Below the pieces are notes generated by a model. That model was given only the letters and a program-made list of their open reading frames with translations, did not search any database and was not told the DNA's origin. Below, piece by piece: positions 1-9,072 of a stretch of 64,000 bases of DNA. A program made the translations under genes and the position numbers. The DNA comes from Planctomycetota bacterium (GTDB lineage Bacteria > Planctomycetota > Planctomycetia > Pirellulales > Pirellulaceae), in NCBI GenBank assembly GCA_963204915.1, contig CAUJHS010000017.1:62001-126000 (forward strand). Reading direction: 5' to 3'. Numbering within the stretch: position 1 is the first letter of the stretch; each line of letters begins with the position of its first letter.

Positions 1-32
1 AGATCGAAAGGTCAGAAGAATCCGCACCCAAC

Positions 33-62
33 AAAAAAGCGACGCGTTGGGCGCGTCGCTTT
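33..62 (-). terminator. Rho-independent terminator after the DUF1552 gene
   Basis: An 11-bp perfect stem (36-46 with 52-62) closes a 5-nt loop. Read on the minus strand it is followed by a run of seven T residues. It lies 30 bases past the stop of the DUF1552 gene and so should end the two-gene minus-strand unit. Confidence 0.85.
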
Positions 63-91
63 CAAGTCGTTCTCGGTCGAACTCGTGTGAG

Positions 92-1411
92 TTAGGTCAG
101 GTCGGTCAACGGGCCATCGCCGCAGAAGTCCGGATTGCCGAACTTCTCTAAGTGATGGCCGAAGCCGTGCGCGAGCGAGAGCAGTAGCCGGTTGTGGGGA
201 ACTTTCCGGTACTTGAGCGAGCGGCCCATGCGGAAGTCCAGACCGTTGCCGACCAACACAAATGGAATGTTGTCGAGCGTGTGCGAGTTGCCTTTACCCA
301 ACTCGTTGGTCCAAATGATCAAGGTGTTGTCGAGCAAGCTTCCTTGACCGCCCGGCTCGGGCGTTTCAGCCAAACGTTGGGCGAGGTAAGCCACTTGTTC
401 GCAGTACCAACGGTTGATGCGCGTCAGCTTGTCCTGCGCTTCTTCATTGCTGTCGGGTTCGTGCGAAAGCTCGTGATGACCTTCCTCGACGCCGATCCAT
501 TTCATGCGAGGTTGCCCCACCGAGTTAGTGATTTGCAGCGTTGCGAGCCGTGCAAAATCGGCGGTGAAGCTATTGACCATCAACTCGATTTGCATCTTGC
601 AAATCGTGGGGATGTTATCATTCTCGTCCTTCACGCCAGGCTCCAGTTCCGGTACGGCGTGGCCCACGTCGGACGTACTGGACGATTTTAGCTCTTGCTC
701 CATCTCGCGAACAAAGGTCGCGTGCTCTTCCAGCAAACGGCGATCTTCTGCGCTCACCACCGAGCTGAGTTTTTGTAAATCTTCCTGTACATCGTCCAAA
801 ATGCTCTTGAGGCTTTCCTGGTCTTTCATTTGACCGTAAAGCTTGGCGAACATTTGGTACGGGTCGTCAATCGGCGCGATCGGTTTGTTCGGACCGCCGT
901 ACACCATACGGGTCCAGGTGTCGGCACGGTCGGGCACTACCACACCGAACTCGAGTGAGCCAAACCGGGTGCGCGTTTCGGGCTGGCTTTGCAGGTAGTT
1001 TTTGATCTCTTGATCGATTGACAAGCCGCTCGCCCAACCGGCTGGCGTATCGGATCCGCCTTGAATGTTGCCGGGAAATAATTCGATGCCCGTGAGCAAG
1101 CAGCCCATGCCGCGCATGTGATTGTCGCCGTCGCCGCGGACTTTGTCGCACACGCCGTGCAGGAACAAGGTACGATCACGGAACGGCTCAAGCGGCGTGA
1201 CGATGTCCTTAAGAGTAAAGTTCTCGCCTTCTTCATCGGGCCAGAACTTCGTGGGCACCACGCCATTGGGGCTAAACACCACAACCAGCCGCTTCTTGCG
1301 CGCTTGGGTATTGGCGAAGCCCAAGCTCGGCAAGTTCCAAACAAAGGGAAGCGCCGCGGCGCCAAGACCCAGGCGGCGGACAAATTCACGTCGGGTGGTT
1401 CTACGGGCCAT
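92..1411 (-). CDS. DUF1552 family secreted protein (Tat signal)
   Basis: A 439-residue protein with an N-terminal twin-arginine-like signal ([19 protein letters not shown]) ending near residue 33, so it is probably exported folded. The body matches the DUF1552 family, which is expanded in planctomycetes and almost always encoded beside a DUF1592-type cytochrome. Recognisable parts are the [13 protein letters not shown] segment, [11 protein letters not shown] and a C-terminal [10 protein letters not shown] segment, reminiscent of the DUF1501/sulfatase-like fold. The reaction is unknown. The ATG at 1411 is preceded by an AAAGGT ribosome site. The gene starts 31 bases after the DUF1592 gene, so the two are probably co-transcribed and form an exported pair. 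Function is inferred only from family and neighbour. Confidence 0.9.
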   Translation of the reverse strand: MARRTTRREFVRRLGLGAAALPFVWNLPSLGFANTQARKKRLVVVFSPNGVVPTKFWPDEEGENFTLKDIVTPLEPFRDRTLFLHGVCDKVRGDGDNHMRGMGCLLTGIELFPGNIQGGSDTPAGWASGLSIDQEIKNYLQSQPETRTRFGSLEFGVVVPDRADTWTRMVYGGPNKPIAPIDDPYQMFAKLYGQMKDQESLKSILDDVQEDLQKLSSVVSAEDRRLLEEHATFVREMEQELKSSSTSDVGHAVPELEPGVKDENDNIPTICKMQIELMVNSFTADFARLATLQITNSVGQPRMKWIGVEEGHHELSHEPDSNEEAQDKLTRINRWYCEQVAYLAQRLAETPEPGGQGSLLDNTLIIWTNELGKGNSHTLDNIPFVLVGNGLDFRMGRSLKYRKVPHNRLLLSLAHGFGHHLEKFGNPDFCGDGPLTDLT

Positions 1412-1442
1412 CGGTTACCTTTCGTCTGGGAGTCTCATGTCG

Positions 1443-3716
1443 TCAGGGAGTACTAGGGGTGGGGGACGCCGCCGTCACCGCCACATCGATCAAAAGCTTC
1501 TGTACGTGAAAGTTGTTCGCCGCAAACGCTTGTCGCAGTGTTTCGGGATGACCGGGAAACGCGCGTACGGGCTGCTTCACAAAATGATGAAACACCTGCG
1601 CGACAAACGCCTGGTGGGCTTCTTCGCTTCCGGCCAAAAAGTCGGCCAGTTGCCGCACGCCGTCAAACTCTACCATCGTACCCGATAGGGTCAGGTAGGA
1701 GCCAGTCGTATCAACCGGTTTGCCGTATTCCTCATTACGGTATCGGCCGATGGCGTCGTATTGTTCCATCGGAAAGCCGAGCGGGTTGATCATCGCATGG
1801 CAGGAATTGCACAAATTGGGGCTTGTTTGCAAGATTACCCGCTCTCGCGTGGTTAGACCGGCATGCAAGTCGGGGCTAAGCGGCGCCACGGCCACTGGCG
1901 GCGGACGCAACGTCCGACCCAACAGACTGCGCGACACGAACACGCCACGATGGATGGGCGAACTCGTGGAATGGTAGGCGAACCCCGTCAACAAAAACGG
2001 GTGCGACAACACCCCCGCGCGTTGCTGCGGGTCAAACGACACCTTCTGGAACTCGGCGTCCGGCGGCAAGTCGGCGCCGTAATACTTGGCCAACCGTCCG
2101 TTCAAAAACAACGATTCGGTGAGCAGCAACTTCCGGAAGTCGGAGGTTTCGCTCCAAATGATATCGTCCAGGAACAGGTCGAGCGAGGTGCGCAAATCCG
2201 AGACGACATGCTCGTCAAACTCGGGAAACAACTCGCGGTCCTTCGCCACGTTGTCCATATGCTCCACTTTGAGCCACTGGTGAAGGAATTCGCGCGTTTT
2301 CGAACGTGTACGCAGGTCCAGGATCATGCGCTCCGCATGGGCTCGCAATTGTTCGGGCGTCGACAACTGCCCCGCCGCGGCGGCTTCCAACAGTTTTTGA
2401 TCGGGAATCGAATCCCATAAGGTGAACGATAGTCGCGACGCTGCGTCATACGCGTCGCCGGCGCCAATTTCCCGATACAGGAACCTGGGCGACTTCAGCG
2501 CCAGCAGCACGACTTTTTTGATCGCCAATTCTTCGTCGGCGCCCTCAAAATGTCGCTCAACGTAGGATTGTCGCTGTTCGTCAGAAAGCGGTCGGCGAAA
2601 TGCACGTTCTACGAACTTCCTGCAAAAGTCTTTGATCCGCGGAAGGCGGTCCTCCGAGTCCTGCCGCACGCCGGCCAAATTGTTGACACGCGCCGCGACG
2701 TAACCGGCGGCTTCGACCGCAGCATAGGTTGTGGCTTGGTCCCATTCTTTGGAAACGGCGCTTCCTCGTTCGTAACCGACGCTGCGGTCATCGGGCGGAA
2801 ACGCCGTTTGCACGACAAACACCTCCGGCGCGCGCTGCGGCGAAAGATACCGCGGGGGAATCACTTCGCCGACTCGATGCGGCGGTTTCCATTCCAGCCC
2901 AATGGAGGAAGTTTTTTGTTGCTTCGATTTGGAGAATTCCAACCGCAGCGGATAAATTCGCCCTCCTAGCAGGAACACCGAGGCGCGATACTCCGTATCG
3001 TCGCCCGACTTCACCCAGGCGTCGATCAACGGACGCGCGTCATCGTTCAGCCACAACCGAGCCGAGTTTTCCGTTTTCACGATGAGTTCATACTCGCCCG
3101 TATCGGGCGCCAGAACCGACCCTTCCCAACGAATGCTGAATTCCTCTGGCTTGACTTTGTCCGGATCGGGGCTCGCTTCGCCAAACTGAAAGCTGACGCG
3201 CGGATCAACGCGTTCAATTTGCGAGTTACGTCCCATTCGGCGCTCGTTATAGTAACGTCCGCGTAACCCGCGTTCCTCGCCCCAGACCGCCGTCGAGGAA
3301 AAGGCGCCAATCACATCCGCCAGAGTATTCTGATACTGTCGCACCGTGAGTCGGGAAAGCTCGACTCGCGGCGGACGAACTCGCGCCTGCGCCAGCGGCG
3401 AGTAGAACGCTTCGTGGATATATGCCGCTACTTTCTTCGCGTCTTCATCCACCACCGCCTCGGGGTCGTCCTCGGGCATGGTGTCGTGAATCACTTTGGC
3501 TAAGTCCGCCACAGGTCGGTCGCCGATCAACGGTTTGGGATTATCCTCGGTTCCCTCGCCAGTCGCTCCGTGGCAATGCGCGCAGTGCTGCCGATAAATG
3601 GCTTCGCCTTCATGGGGCGGATCTTGCGCGAGAGCCAAGGACGAAACCGTCGTGGCGCCAATAAGCACCGCGGCGAGGAAAGCGTCGCGCCATCGCATCG
3701 AGAGAGGCGTTTGCAT
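1443..3716 (-). CDS. DUF1592-type planctomycete c-type cytochrome with PA14-like domain
   Basis: A 757-residue exported protein. A signal peptide covers about residues 1-30, then a cytochrome c module carries the heme site CAHCH at 45-49 (GEAIYRQHCAHCHGATGEG). Next comes a DUF1587-like segment (VELSRLTVRQYQNTL), a PA14-like beta domain (RGLRGRYYNERR through GGRIYPLRLEF), then DUF1595/DUF1592/DUF1588/DUF1585 regions. A second cysteine pair, NLCNSCHAMINPLGFP, sits in the DUF1588 part and could bind another heme. The order is typical of large planctomycete cytochromes thought to act in periplasmic carbohydrate oxidation, but the substrate is unknown. The frame is open to a TTG at 3785; ATG 3716 is preferred because it begins the signal peptide, although no good Shine-Dalgarno is visible. 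Confidence 0.88.
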   Translation of the reverse strand: MQTPLSMRWRDAFLAAVLIGATTVSSLALAQDPPHEGEAIYRQHCAHCHGATGEGTEDNPKPLIGDRPVADLAKVIHDTMPEDDPEAVVDEDAKKVAAYIHEAFYSPLAQARVRPPRVELSRLTVRQYQNTLADVIGAFSSTAVWGEERGLRGRYYNERRMGRNSQIERVDPRVSFQFGEASPDPDKVKPEEFSIRWEGSVLAPDTGEYELIVKTENSARLWLNDDARPLIDAWVKSGDDTEYRASVFLLGGRIYPLRLEFSKSKQQKTSSIGLEWKPPHRVGEVIPPRYLSPQRAPEVFVVQTAFPPDDRSVGYERGSAVSKEWDQATTYAAVEAAGYVAARVNNLAGVRQDSEDRLPRIKDFCRKFVERAFRRPLSDEQRQSYVERHFEGADEELAIKKVVLLALKSPRFLYREIGAGDAYDAASRLSFTLWDSIPDQKLLEAAAAGQLSTPEQLRAHAERMILDLRTRSKTREFLHQWLKVEHMDNVAKDRELFPEFDEHVVSDLRTSLDLFLDDIIWSETSDFRKLLLTESLFLNGRLAKYYGADLPPDAEFQKVSFDPQQRAGVLSHPFLLTGFAYHSTSSPIHRGVFVSRSLLGRTLRPPPVAVAPLSPDLHAGLTTRERVILQTSPNLCNSCHAMINPLGFPMEQYDAIGRYRNEEYGKPVDTTGSYLTLSGTMVEFDGVRQLADFLAGSEEAHQAFVAQVFHHFVKQPVRAFPGHPETLRQAFAANNFHVQKLLIDVAVTAASPTPSTP

Positions 3717-4492
3717 AATCCACCAGCGGAAGGAGTGGGCGCCGATGACTGAACGCGTCGCAAAAACGGATTCGATCGTCGGCAAGGCGGGTCCAGCAAC
3801 GAACTTTCGGCTTAAAAGCGCGCCCGTTGCGGCATGGGGCGGGAGGCGGAAACCACCGATCCGGGGTTTCCGCCACTCTCTACTATCTTACCGATCGGGC
3901 AAGCCTGCGACAATCCAACTGGCCAAGTCGCGGGTGGTTTTGCAAACGTCGGCCCGTAACTGGTAGGGGCGAACTCCGGTTCGCTGGGCCGGATTGCGCG
4001 AGAACCCCACGTTCGGGCGTAACGGCGAATTGGTAAGCGACCACGGCCACAGGCGAAGGCGCTCCCGATCAATGCTCAATTTCATTATACCGATGAAATG
4101 TTCAATCTCATATTTTTTTAATCATGGGCGTTCTCATGATGAACTAAAAATTGATTCGCAGACGAATATGCATCGTAAGTGACGATCCGGCCAGAGTTTG
4201 CGCGGCGCCACCTTCGCAAGGTTGGAAACGGTTCGGTCGAACATGATGTTTACTCGAACAAATTCGCGGGCCACGCGACCCGCATCTTGAACGACGCTGG
4301 CGAAAGCATGAAACTAGAGCATCGGGCATAAGCTTGCCCGCGCCTGCCGATTTGCTTGTCCCGCCTCGGGCGTTCCCTCGCGATCCTTTTTCCTTGCTGT
4401 GATGTGCTAATCTCTCCTGACGTCGAAGCTCCGAACAACTGTAAACCACTGCCTCCCCAACGGTGCTGGCTGGCGGGAAGGAGCGTCCGTCG
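3717..4492. other. Divergent intergenic region, about 780 bases
   Basis: Non-coding stretch between the DUF1592 cytochrome (minus) and the STAND NTPase (plus). It must hold both promoters. A distinctly AT-rich patch at about 4075-4160 carries a short inverted repeat and an imperfect direct repeat, listed separately. No RNA gene or convincing small ORF was seen. Confidence 0.6.
4074..4111. repeat. Operator-like imperfect direct repeat with embedded dyad
   Basis: The 12-mers GCTCAATTTCAT (4074-4085) and GTTCAATCTCAT (4100-4111) recur with a 26-base period. A perfect 7-bp inverted repeat, ATTTCAT/ATGAAAT with a 7-base spacer, spans 4079-4099. The site is in the AT-rich part of the divergent intergenic region. 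A regulator-binding site is possible but not shown. Confidence 0.35.
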
Positions 4493-7400
4493 ATGAAACT
4501 TGCCGTCACGTCGGAATTCACGAAAAAAATCGAGGAGATACGCCAAGAAGAGAAAACGCGCCTGGGGCGCCAGTCGTTTTTTGACCGCTATCAATTGAAT
4601 CGTCGGCGTTACCACGAATGGAAAACGAGTGGAGAGGCTTCGCGCGACGATCTCGTCCGCTTCTTCGTCGCGCTGTACCATCATCGCGGACTCACGCCCA
4701 GCGATTTTGTCCTTCCGCCGGAAACCCATCGGGCGGTATCGTCGGCCGTGACGCAGGCGCTGTGGGCGCCGCGGGAAACGACGGCGGCCGTCAGCGAAAC
4801 CGGTGCGGCGCCGCAGGTCCGCACCTTGCCCAAAATCGGCGGGGATCGGCTTTTGCCGTGCGACACGCTGTATGGGCGCGAGCGCGAACTGCAATGGCTC
4901 GACGACGCGTGGAACGACCCAGGCACGTTCCTGATTTGCGTGCATGGTTTTGGCGGCGTTGGCAAGACGACGCTCGTCAACAAGTGGCGCGTCAGCCTGG
5001 CCGACGATTTGCAAAGCGGCGTCGAGCAGATTTTCATCTGGCGCTTTCCGGAACTGGGGCCCGGCGAACGTGGGCAGAAGTCGGCCGAGGCTTTTTTTGA
5101 CGAAGCGTTGGAGTTCTTCAACTACGCGGGCCCGCCGCTCGTAAAACCGAAGGAAAAAGCCCGCGCGCTGGCCGAACTTGCGGCCGGCGTACGAGCGCTC
5201 TTTATCCTCGACCAGGTCGAGTCGCTCCAAGAGCCGAAATTGGGAACGACGCGCAGCGCGACCATCGGCGACGACGCGCTGGTGTTGTTTCTTGAATTGC
5301 TCTCGGTCCAACAGGTGCGCAGCCAATGCGTCCTCACGACGCGCCTTCCACCGGGCGACTTCAACTACGTGGACGCCGCCGGTCCGAAATTGGGGCGCCC
5401 GGCGCGGTACGCTCGTATGTTGCATTTGGAAGGCATTACCCAGTCGGCCAGCGAACAACTTCTACGTCAGAAATTCGCGCTCCAGGGCGACGCCAGCGAT
5501 TTCTTCCGCGCGTGGGAAGTTTGCCAGGGTAACCCCCTGGGGCTTCAGCTCTTAGGAACGGCGCTCAGCGGCTTTGCCCACGGTCACAGCTTGCGTCGCC
5601 TGCGAACGGCGAACTTTTTGCGGCCGCAATCGCCGGGGCAGCATAACCCCGCAGAAGCCATCATTCGGTATTATGAGTCGCTCCTGGGCGAAGGCCCCCC
5701 CCTGGCCGTGTTACGCCTGTTGGGACTCTTTAATCGTCCGATTACCCGCGCCGAACTGGAAGCTCTGAATCGTCCTCAGTCGATTGAGTTTCCCGACGGT
5801 CAAACCACGACGATGAGCGTGGCGCAGTTGGCGAACGGCCTACAACCCATTTCCGCCGACGCCTTCGCCAGCGCCGTGGGACGCCTTTGCGCCCTGAATA
5901 TCTTGCGGTGGTTTAACGACGAGCGCGCCGGTGATGCGTACGATGCGCACGCGCTGGTGCGCGAATACTACGCCGAGCATTTGCGCGACGAAGCGCTAAG
6001 TAAAGACGTTCGCGAACTGACCGTTTGGAGGGAAGGGCACGCCTGTCTCTATCATTATTTGAAGACGGAACTTCCCGCACGCGCCTCGACCGGGCAAGAC
6101 CTTCAGCATTTGGTGAACGCGGCGGCGCACGGTTGTCGCGGAGGCTATCATCGCGAGGTGTTTGAACAGATCTATTGGAAACGCCTGGCCGCCGGCAAGC
6201 ACGCCTTCCACGCCCGACCCACCGGGCAATCGTTTCCAAAATTCCTGGACTGCCTGGCGCACTTTTTCAGTACGCCCTGGCAGACACTCTCGGATCGGGC
6301 TCGGCCAGCGCACGCAGTCACTTTGCCTCAACAAGCCAATTTGTTGGGGGACGCCGGCCACTATCTGTTTTTGACGGGACGACTCGACGAAGCCGCGCCG
6401 CTGTTGGAGCAAAGTATCGAACTGCGGAAACGAGAGCTAGGCGGCGAATTGTTCCGGCTTGGCGCCGTGACTGACGACCAGGCGGTGGCGCTCCGACAAG
6501 GCGCGAAACACGCCCGGCTGCGGCGAGAGATCGCCCTGGTACGGGGCGAAATTCATCAAGCGCATTGGTGGGCCGCCGCCAGCCTGGCGTTTGGCGCCAA
6601 ACTGCCCAAAGCGTCAGATTCCGTACCCGAATTGGCCGGCATGGCTCAAGTTCTACATTACCTGGGCGATGCCGAGGCCGCCCAAGCCGCCTTTGACCAT
6701 GCGGAGAAAATCGCCGATCCCGCGCGCGGCATCGACTCCTTCGGATGCTCCTGGTATTGCGAGTTCTTGCTCGACGAATTCGAGCGCCGACGGTTCACGA
6801 GCTCCCCTGCGCACACGAACATCTTGGATGACGTGGAGCGCCGCGCCGCGGCCATGCTGCGCACTGCGGAAGATCGCGGCTATGCGATTGACCGCGGACT
6901 GGCGCACCTCGCGTTGGCGCGGGCCATGGTTTTGCGCCGCCGCTCTGACGACGTGAACCTTTCCGCGCAGGCGTACGCTCATGTCGCGGCGGCGGCAAGC
7001 GTGCTGCAAGATGCAGGACAACAACATCACCTTGCCGCAGGACTTTTATCGCGCGCCGCGACGTTGCGCGAACTTGGTCGTTGGGAAGAAGCCGTCGTCG
7101 ATATTGAACAAGCCGAACGTGTAGCACAGCGAGCCAACATGACGCTTTATCAGATCGATGCGCTGCTGGAGCGAGCGCGACTTGCCTTGTCCCAAGTGCA
7201 AAGCGTTCCGCTGAAGCCAAGCGAAACGGTTCCAACCTATCGACAAGCCCGATTTCTGGTGAACGAAGCGGCCCGTCTCATCGTACGCGGCCATGCGGCG
7301 CCGTATTCGCAAATTGAATACCGGCGTCGGCTGTGGTTGTTCCAACGCTTGGACGCGGTCCTGGGTCCGTGGAGGTCGCCGGGCGACGGCGTTTATCACA

Positions 7401-7534
7401 CGCAGGCGTTTTGTCCCACGGCGCCCTTTGCGACCGCAACAGAAATTGAGCTAGGCGCCGGCGGAAAACTCCAATGTTCGAATTGCCGGAACTTGGAGTT
7501 AACCGCCGCCGCGGCAAGCACTCCGGCAACGTGA
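4493..7534 (+). CDS. STAND-type NTPase with TPR-like C-terminal region
   Basis: A 1013-residue signal-transduction ATPase. Residues 1-80 are a charged helical domain that could be helix-turn-helix-like. The NTPase follows: Walker A HGFGGVGKTT at 151-160, Walker B ALFILDQ ending at Asp240, an LTTR sensor at about 281-284 and the GNPLG motif at 346-350 typical of NB-ARC/AP-ATPase proteins. Residues from about 540 to 950 are rich in Ala/Leu helix pairs such as AGHYLFLTGRLDEAAPLLEQSIELRK, consistent with TPR-like sensor repeats. The tail has a CSNC pair at 995-998, possibly half of a zinc knuckle. Start: ATG 4493 has GGGAAGGAG nine bases upstream; a GTG 30 bases earlier lacks this. Such proteins serve as regulators or immune sensors; which applies here cannot be told. 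There is no membrane segment. Confidence 0.82.
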   Translation: MKLAVTSEFTKKIEEIRQEEKTRLGRQSFFDRYQLNRRRYHEWKTSGEASRDDLVRFFVALYHHRGLTPSDFVLPPETHRAVSSAVTQALWAPRETTAAVSETGAAPQVRTLPKIGGDRLLPCDTLYGRERELQWLDDAWNDPGTFLICVHGFGGVGKTTLVNKWRVSLADDLQSGVEQIFIWRFPELGPGERGQKSAEAFFDEALEFFNYAGPPLVKPKEKARALAELAAGVRALFILDQVESLQEPKLGTTRSATIGDDALVLFLELLSVQQVRSQCVLTTRLPPGDFNYVDAAGPKLGRPARYARMLHLEGITQSASEQLLRQKFALQGDASDFFRAWEVCQGNPLGLQLLGTALSGFAHGHSLRRLRTANFLRPQSPGQHNPAEAIIRYYESLLGEGPPLAVLRLLGLFNRPITRAELEALNRPQSIEFPDGQTTTMSVAQLANGLQPISADAFASAVGRLCALNILRWFNDERAGDAYDAHALVREYYAEHLRDEALSKDVRELTVWREGHACLYHYLKTELPARASTGQDLQHLVNAAAHGCRGGYHREVFEQIYWKRLAAGKHAFHARPTGQSFPKFLDCLAHFFSTPWQTLSDRARPAHAVTLPQQANLLGDAGHYLFLTGRLDEAAPLLEQSIELRKRELGGELFRLGAVTDDQAVALRQGAKHARLRREIALVRGEIHQAHWWAAASLAFGAKLPKASDSVPELAGMAQVLHYLGDAEAAQAAFDHAEKIADPARGIDSFGCSWYCEFLLDEFERRRFTSSPAHTNILDDVERRAAAMLRTAEDRGYAIDRGLAHLALARAMVLRRRSDDVNLSAQAYAHVAAAASVLQDAGQQHHLAAGLLSRAATLRELGRWEEAVVDIEQAERVAQRANMTLYQIDALLERARLALSQVQSVPLKPSETVPTYRQARFLVNEAARLIVRGHAAPYSQIEYRRRLWLFQRLDAVLGPWRSPGDGVYHTQAFCPTAPFATATEIELGAGGKLQCSNCRNLELTAAAASTPAT

Positions 7535-7583
7535 CATGCGCGCGCCGACTTTGAATTGTGCGAACTCTGACTTGTGCTAATTC

Positions 7584-9038
7584 ATGGAACTCATTCTCAA
7601 AGCATCGCGTTTAGGTTTGCGAAATTCGACCACGCGCATTGCATTTCGATACGGCAGCGCATGTTTGACGCGTTGCCCGCAAGCGACCCTTGGTGCGACG
7701 ATTGAAGTGGCCGGTCGTCCGCAAGAAGGATACAGCGGCGACTGTCTTCCGCCGGGGTGGTTCGACAAAACCGCCGGCAAGCCCTACGCGCAGCAAATTG
7801 CGGACATGTTGGCCATGATCGAGCTAGCGCAGTCTGTATTCCTTGAGCAGTTCGACAAACCGCAGCCGTTTTTCCCTGGGTTCCTCGCGGCGGAACGATG
7901 CTGTCATCAGCGCGCTGCCGAGCACAATTTCACTCCGTTGCTGGCCAGCTTCGGCGTGAGTCTGCTCGAGCGCGCCGTAATGGACGCCATGTGTCGCTCC
8001 GCGGGGTTGTCGTTCGCGCAGGCGGTGCGGCGAAATGTGTTCGCGCTGGAGGGCGGCGCGATCGAATCCCAGTTGCAAGGAACGGCGCCTGCCCAATGGT
8101 TGCCGGGCGAGCCTCGCCGCTGGGTGTTTGTACGTCACACGGTCGGCTTGGGAGATCCGCTGACTTCGTCGGAGATCGCGCCCGAAGAACGCTTACACGA
8201 TGGCATGCCGCAATCGTTGGAGGAGTGTACCGACGCGGGCGGCCTGCGGTATTTCAAAATCAAAGTCTCGAATCAACTCGAACGAGATCTGAGCCGACTG
8301 ACGACCATTGCCGCCTTGATTGAACAACGGCGCGGCGCCGATTACCGCGTGACGCTCGACGGCAACGAACAGTACCATTCGGCCGACGAGTTCGACCGCT
8401 TGATCGCCGCCATCGGCGTCGAGCCCCAACTTGCCACGTTCTGGAACAACGTCTTGGCCATCGAGCAGCCGCTGGAGCGCAAGATCGCGCTGGACGCCCG
8501 GCACACCGCCGGCATCCGCGAGTTGGGCAAGCACAAGCCGGTCATCATCGATGAGTCGGATGGAACGCCCACAGCCTATATCGAAGCCCTTGACCTGGGT
8601 TATCGCGGCGTGAGCAGCAAGAATTGCAAAGGTCCTGTGCGCAGTTTGCTGAACGCTGGCCTCACGTGGCTACGGAACGACCAAGGCCGCCGTCACGATT
8701 ACCTAATGACGGGCGAAGATCTTTGCAGCGTGGGAATCATCCCGGTCCAAGCCGATCTGTGCCTGGCCGCCACACTCGGGCTCGAGCACGTGGAACGCAA
8801 CGGTCATCATTATCACCCGGGATTGTCCTACTTGCCAGCCGCGCAGCAAGAGGCGGCGCTGGCGGCGCACTCCGATTTTTACGAGCGACGCGCCGGCGCC
8901 ATTCGGCCTCGATTGCACGATGGCCGGTTCGAGATCGCCTCGTTACAATGCGTCGGTTATGGGTTCGCCGTCGAGCCTGATTTTGCGTCGTTCGAATCTC
9001 CTGACGTATGGAATTTCAACTCGTTAGGAATTGACTGA
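7584..9038 (+). CDS. Enolase-superfamily (mandelate racemase/muconate lactonizing-like) enzyme
   Basis: A 484-residue enzyme of the enolase superfamily. The C-terminal barrel shows the expected catalytic order: the KxK acid/base motif in YFKIKVSN, a metal Asp in VTLDGNEQY, a second ligand in AIEQPLE, a third in VIIDESDG, then a Lys in VSSKNCKG. These enzymes abstract the proton alpha to a carboxylate on Mg2+; actual substrates include sugar acids, muconates and dipeptides, and none can be assigned here. It is somewhat longer than the usual 370-430 residues because of an N-terminal region and a tail after residue 440. It begins 49 bases after the STAND gene and ends 34 bases before a MetE-like gene, suggesting one transcript. 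The ATG at 7584 has no clear Shine-Dalgarno. Confidence 0.82.
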   Translation: MELILKASRLGLRNSTTRIAFRYGSACLTRCPQATLGATIEVAGRPQEGYSGDCLPPGWFDKTAGKPYAQQIADMLAMIELAQSVFLEQFDKPQPFFPGFLAAERCCHQRAAEHNFTPLLASFGVSLLERAVMDAMCRSAGLSFAQAVRRNVFALEGGAIESQLQGTAPAQWLPGEPRRWVFVRHTVGLGDPLTSSEIAPEERLHDGMPQSLEECTDAGGLRYFKIKVSNQLERDLSRLTTIAALIEQRRGADYRVTLDGNEQYHSADEFDRLIAAIGVEPQLATFWNNVLAIEQPLERKIALDARHTAGIRELGKHKPVIIDESDGTPTAYIEALDLGYRGVSSKNCKGPVRSLLNAGLTWLRNDQGRRHDYLMTGEDLCSVGIIPVQADLCLAATLGLEHVERNGHHYHPGLSYLPAAQQEAALAAHSDFYERRAGAIRPRLHDGRFEIASLQCVGYGFAVEPDFASFESPDVWNFNSLGID

Positions 9039-9072
9039 ACGGCCGTCGCGCCACATTCTGAGGAGCCAAGCC

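Noticed and set aside
937..1389. 150-codon minus-strand frame inside the DUF1552 gene
   Set aside because: It is a frame-shifted reading of the DUF1552 coding region; the main frame has the full Tat signal and family motifs.
4190..4260. Possible tRNA-like arm with a GGTTCGGTCGAAC stretch
   Set aside because: No matching acceptor stem, anticodon arm or CCA end could be drawn around it.
4250..5458. 402-codon minus-strand open frame over the start of the STAND gene
   Set aside because: Arg-rich, no recognisable domain and no ribosome site; it mirrors the codon pattern of the plus-strand gene.
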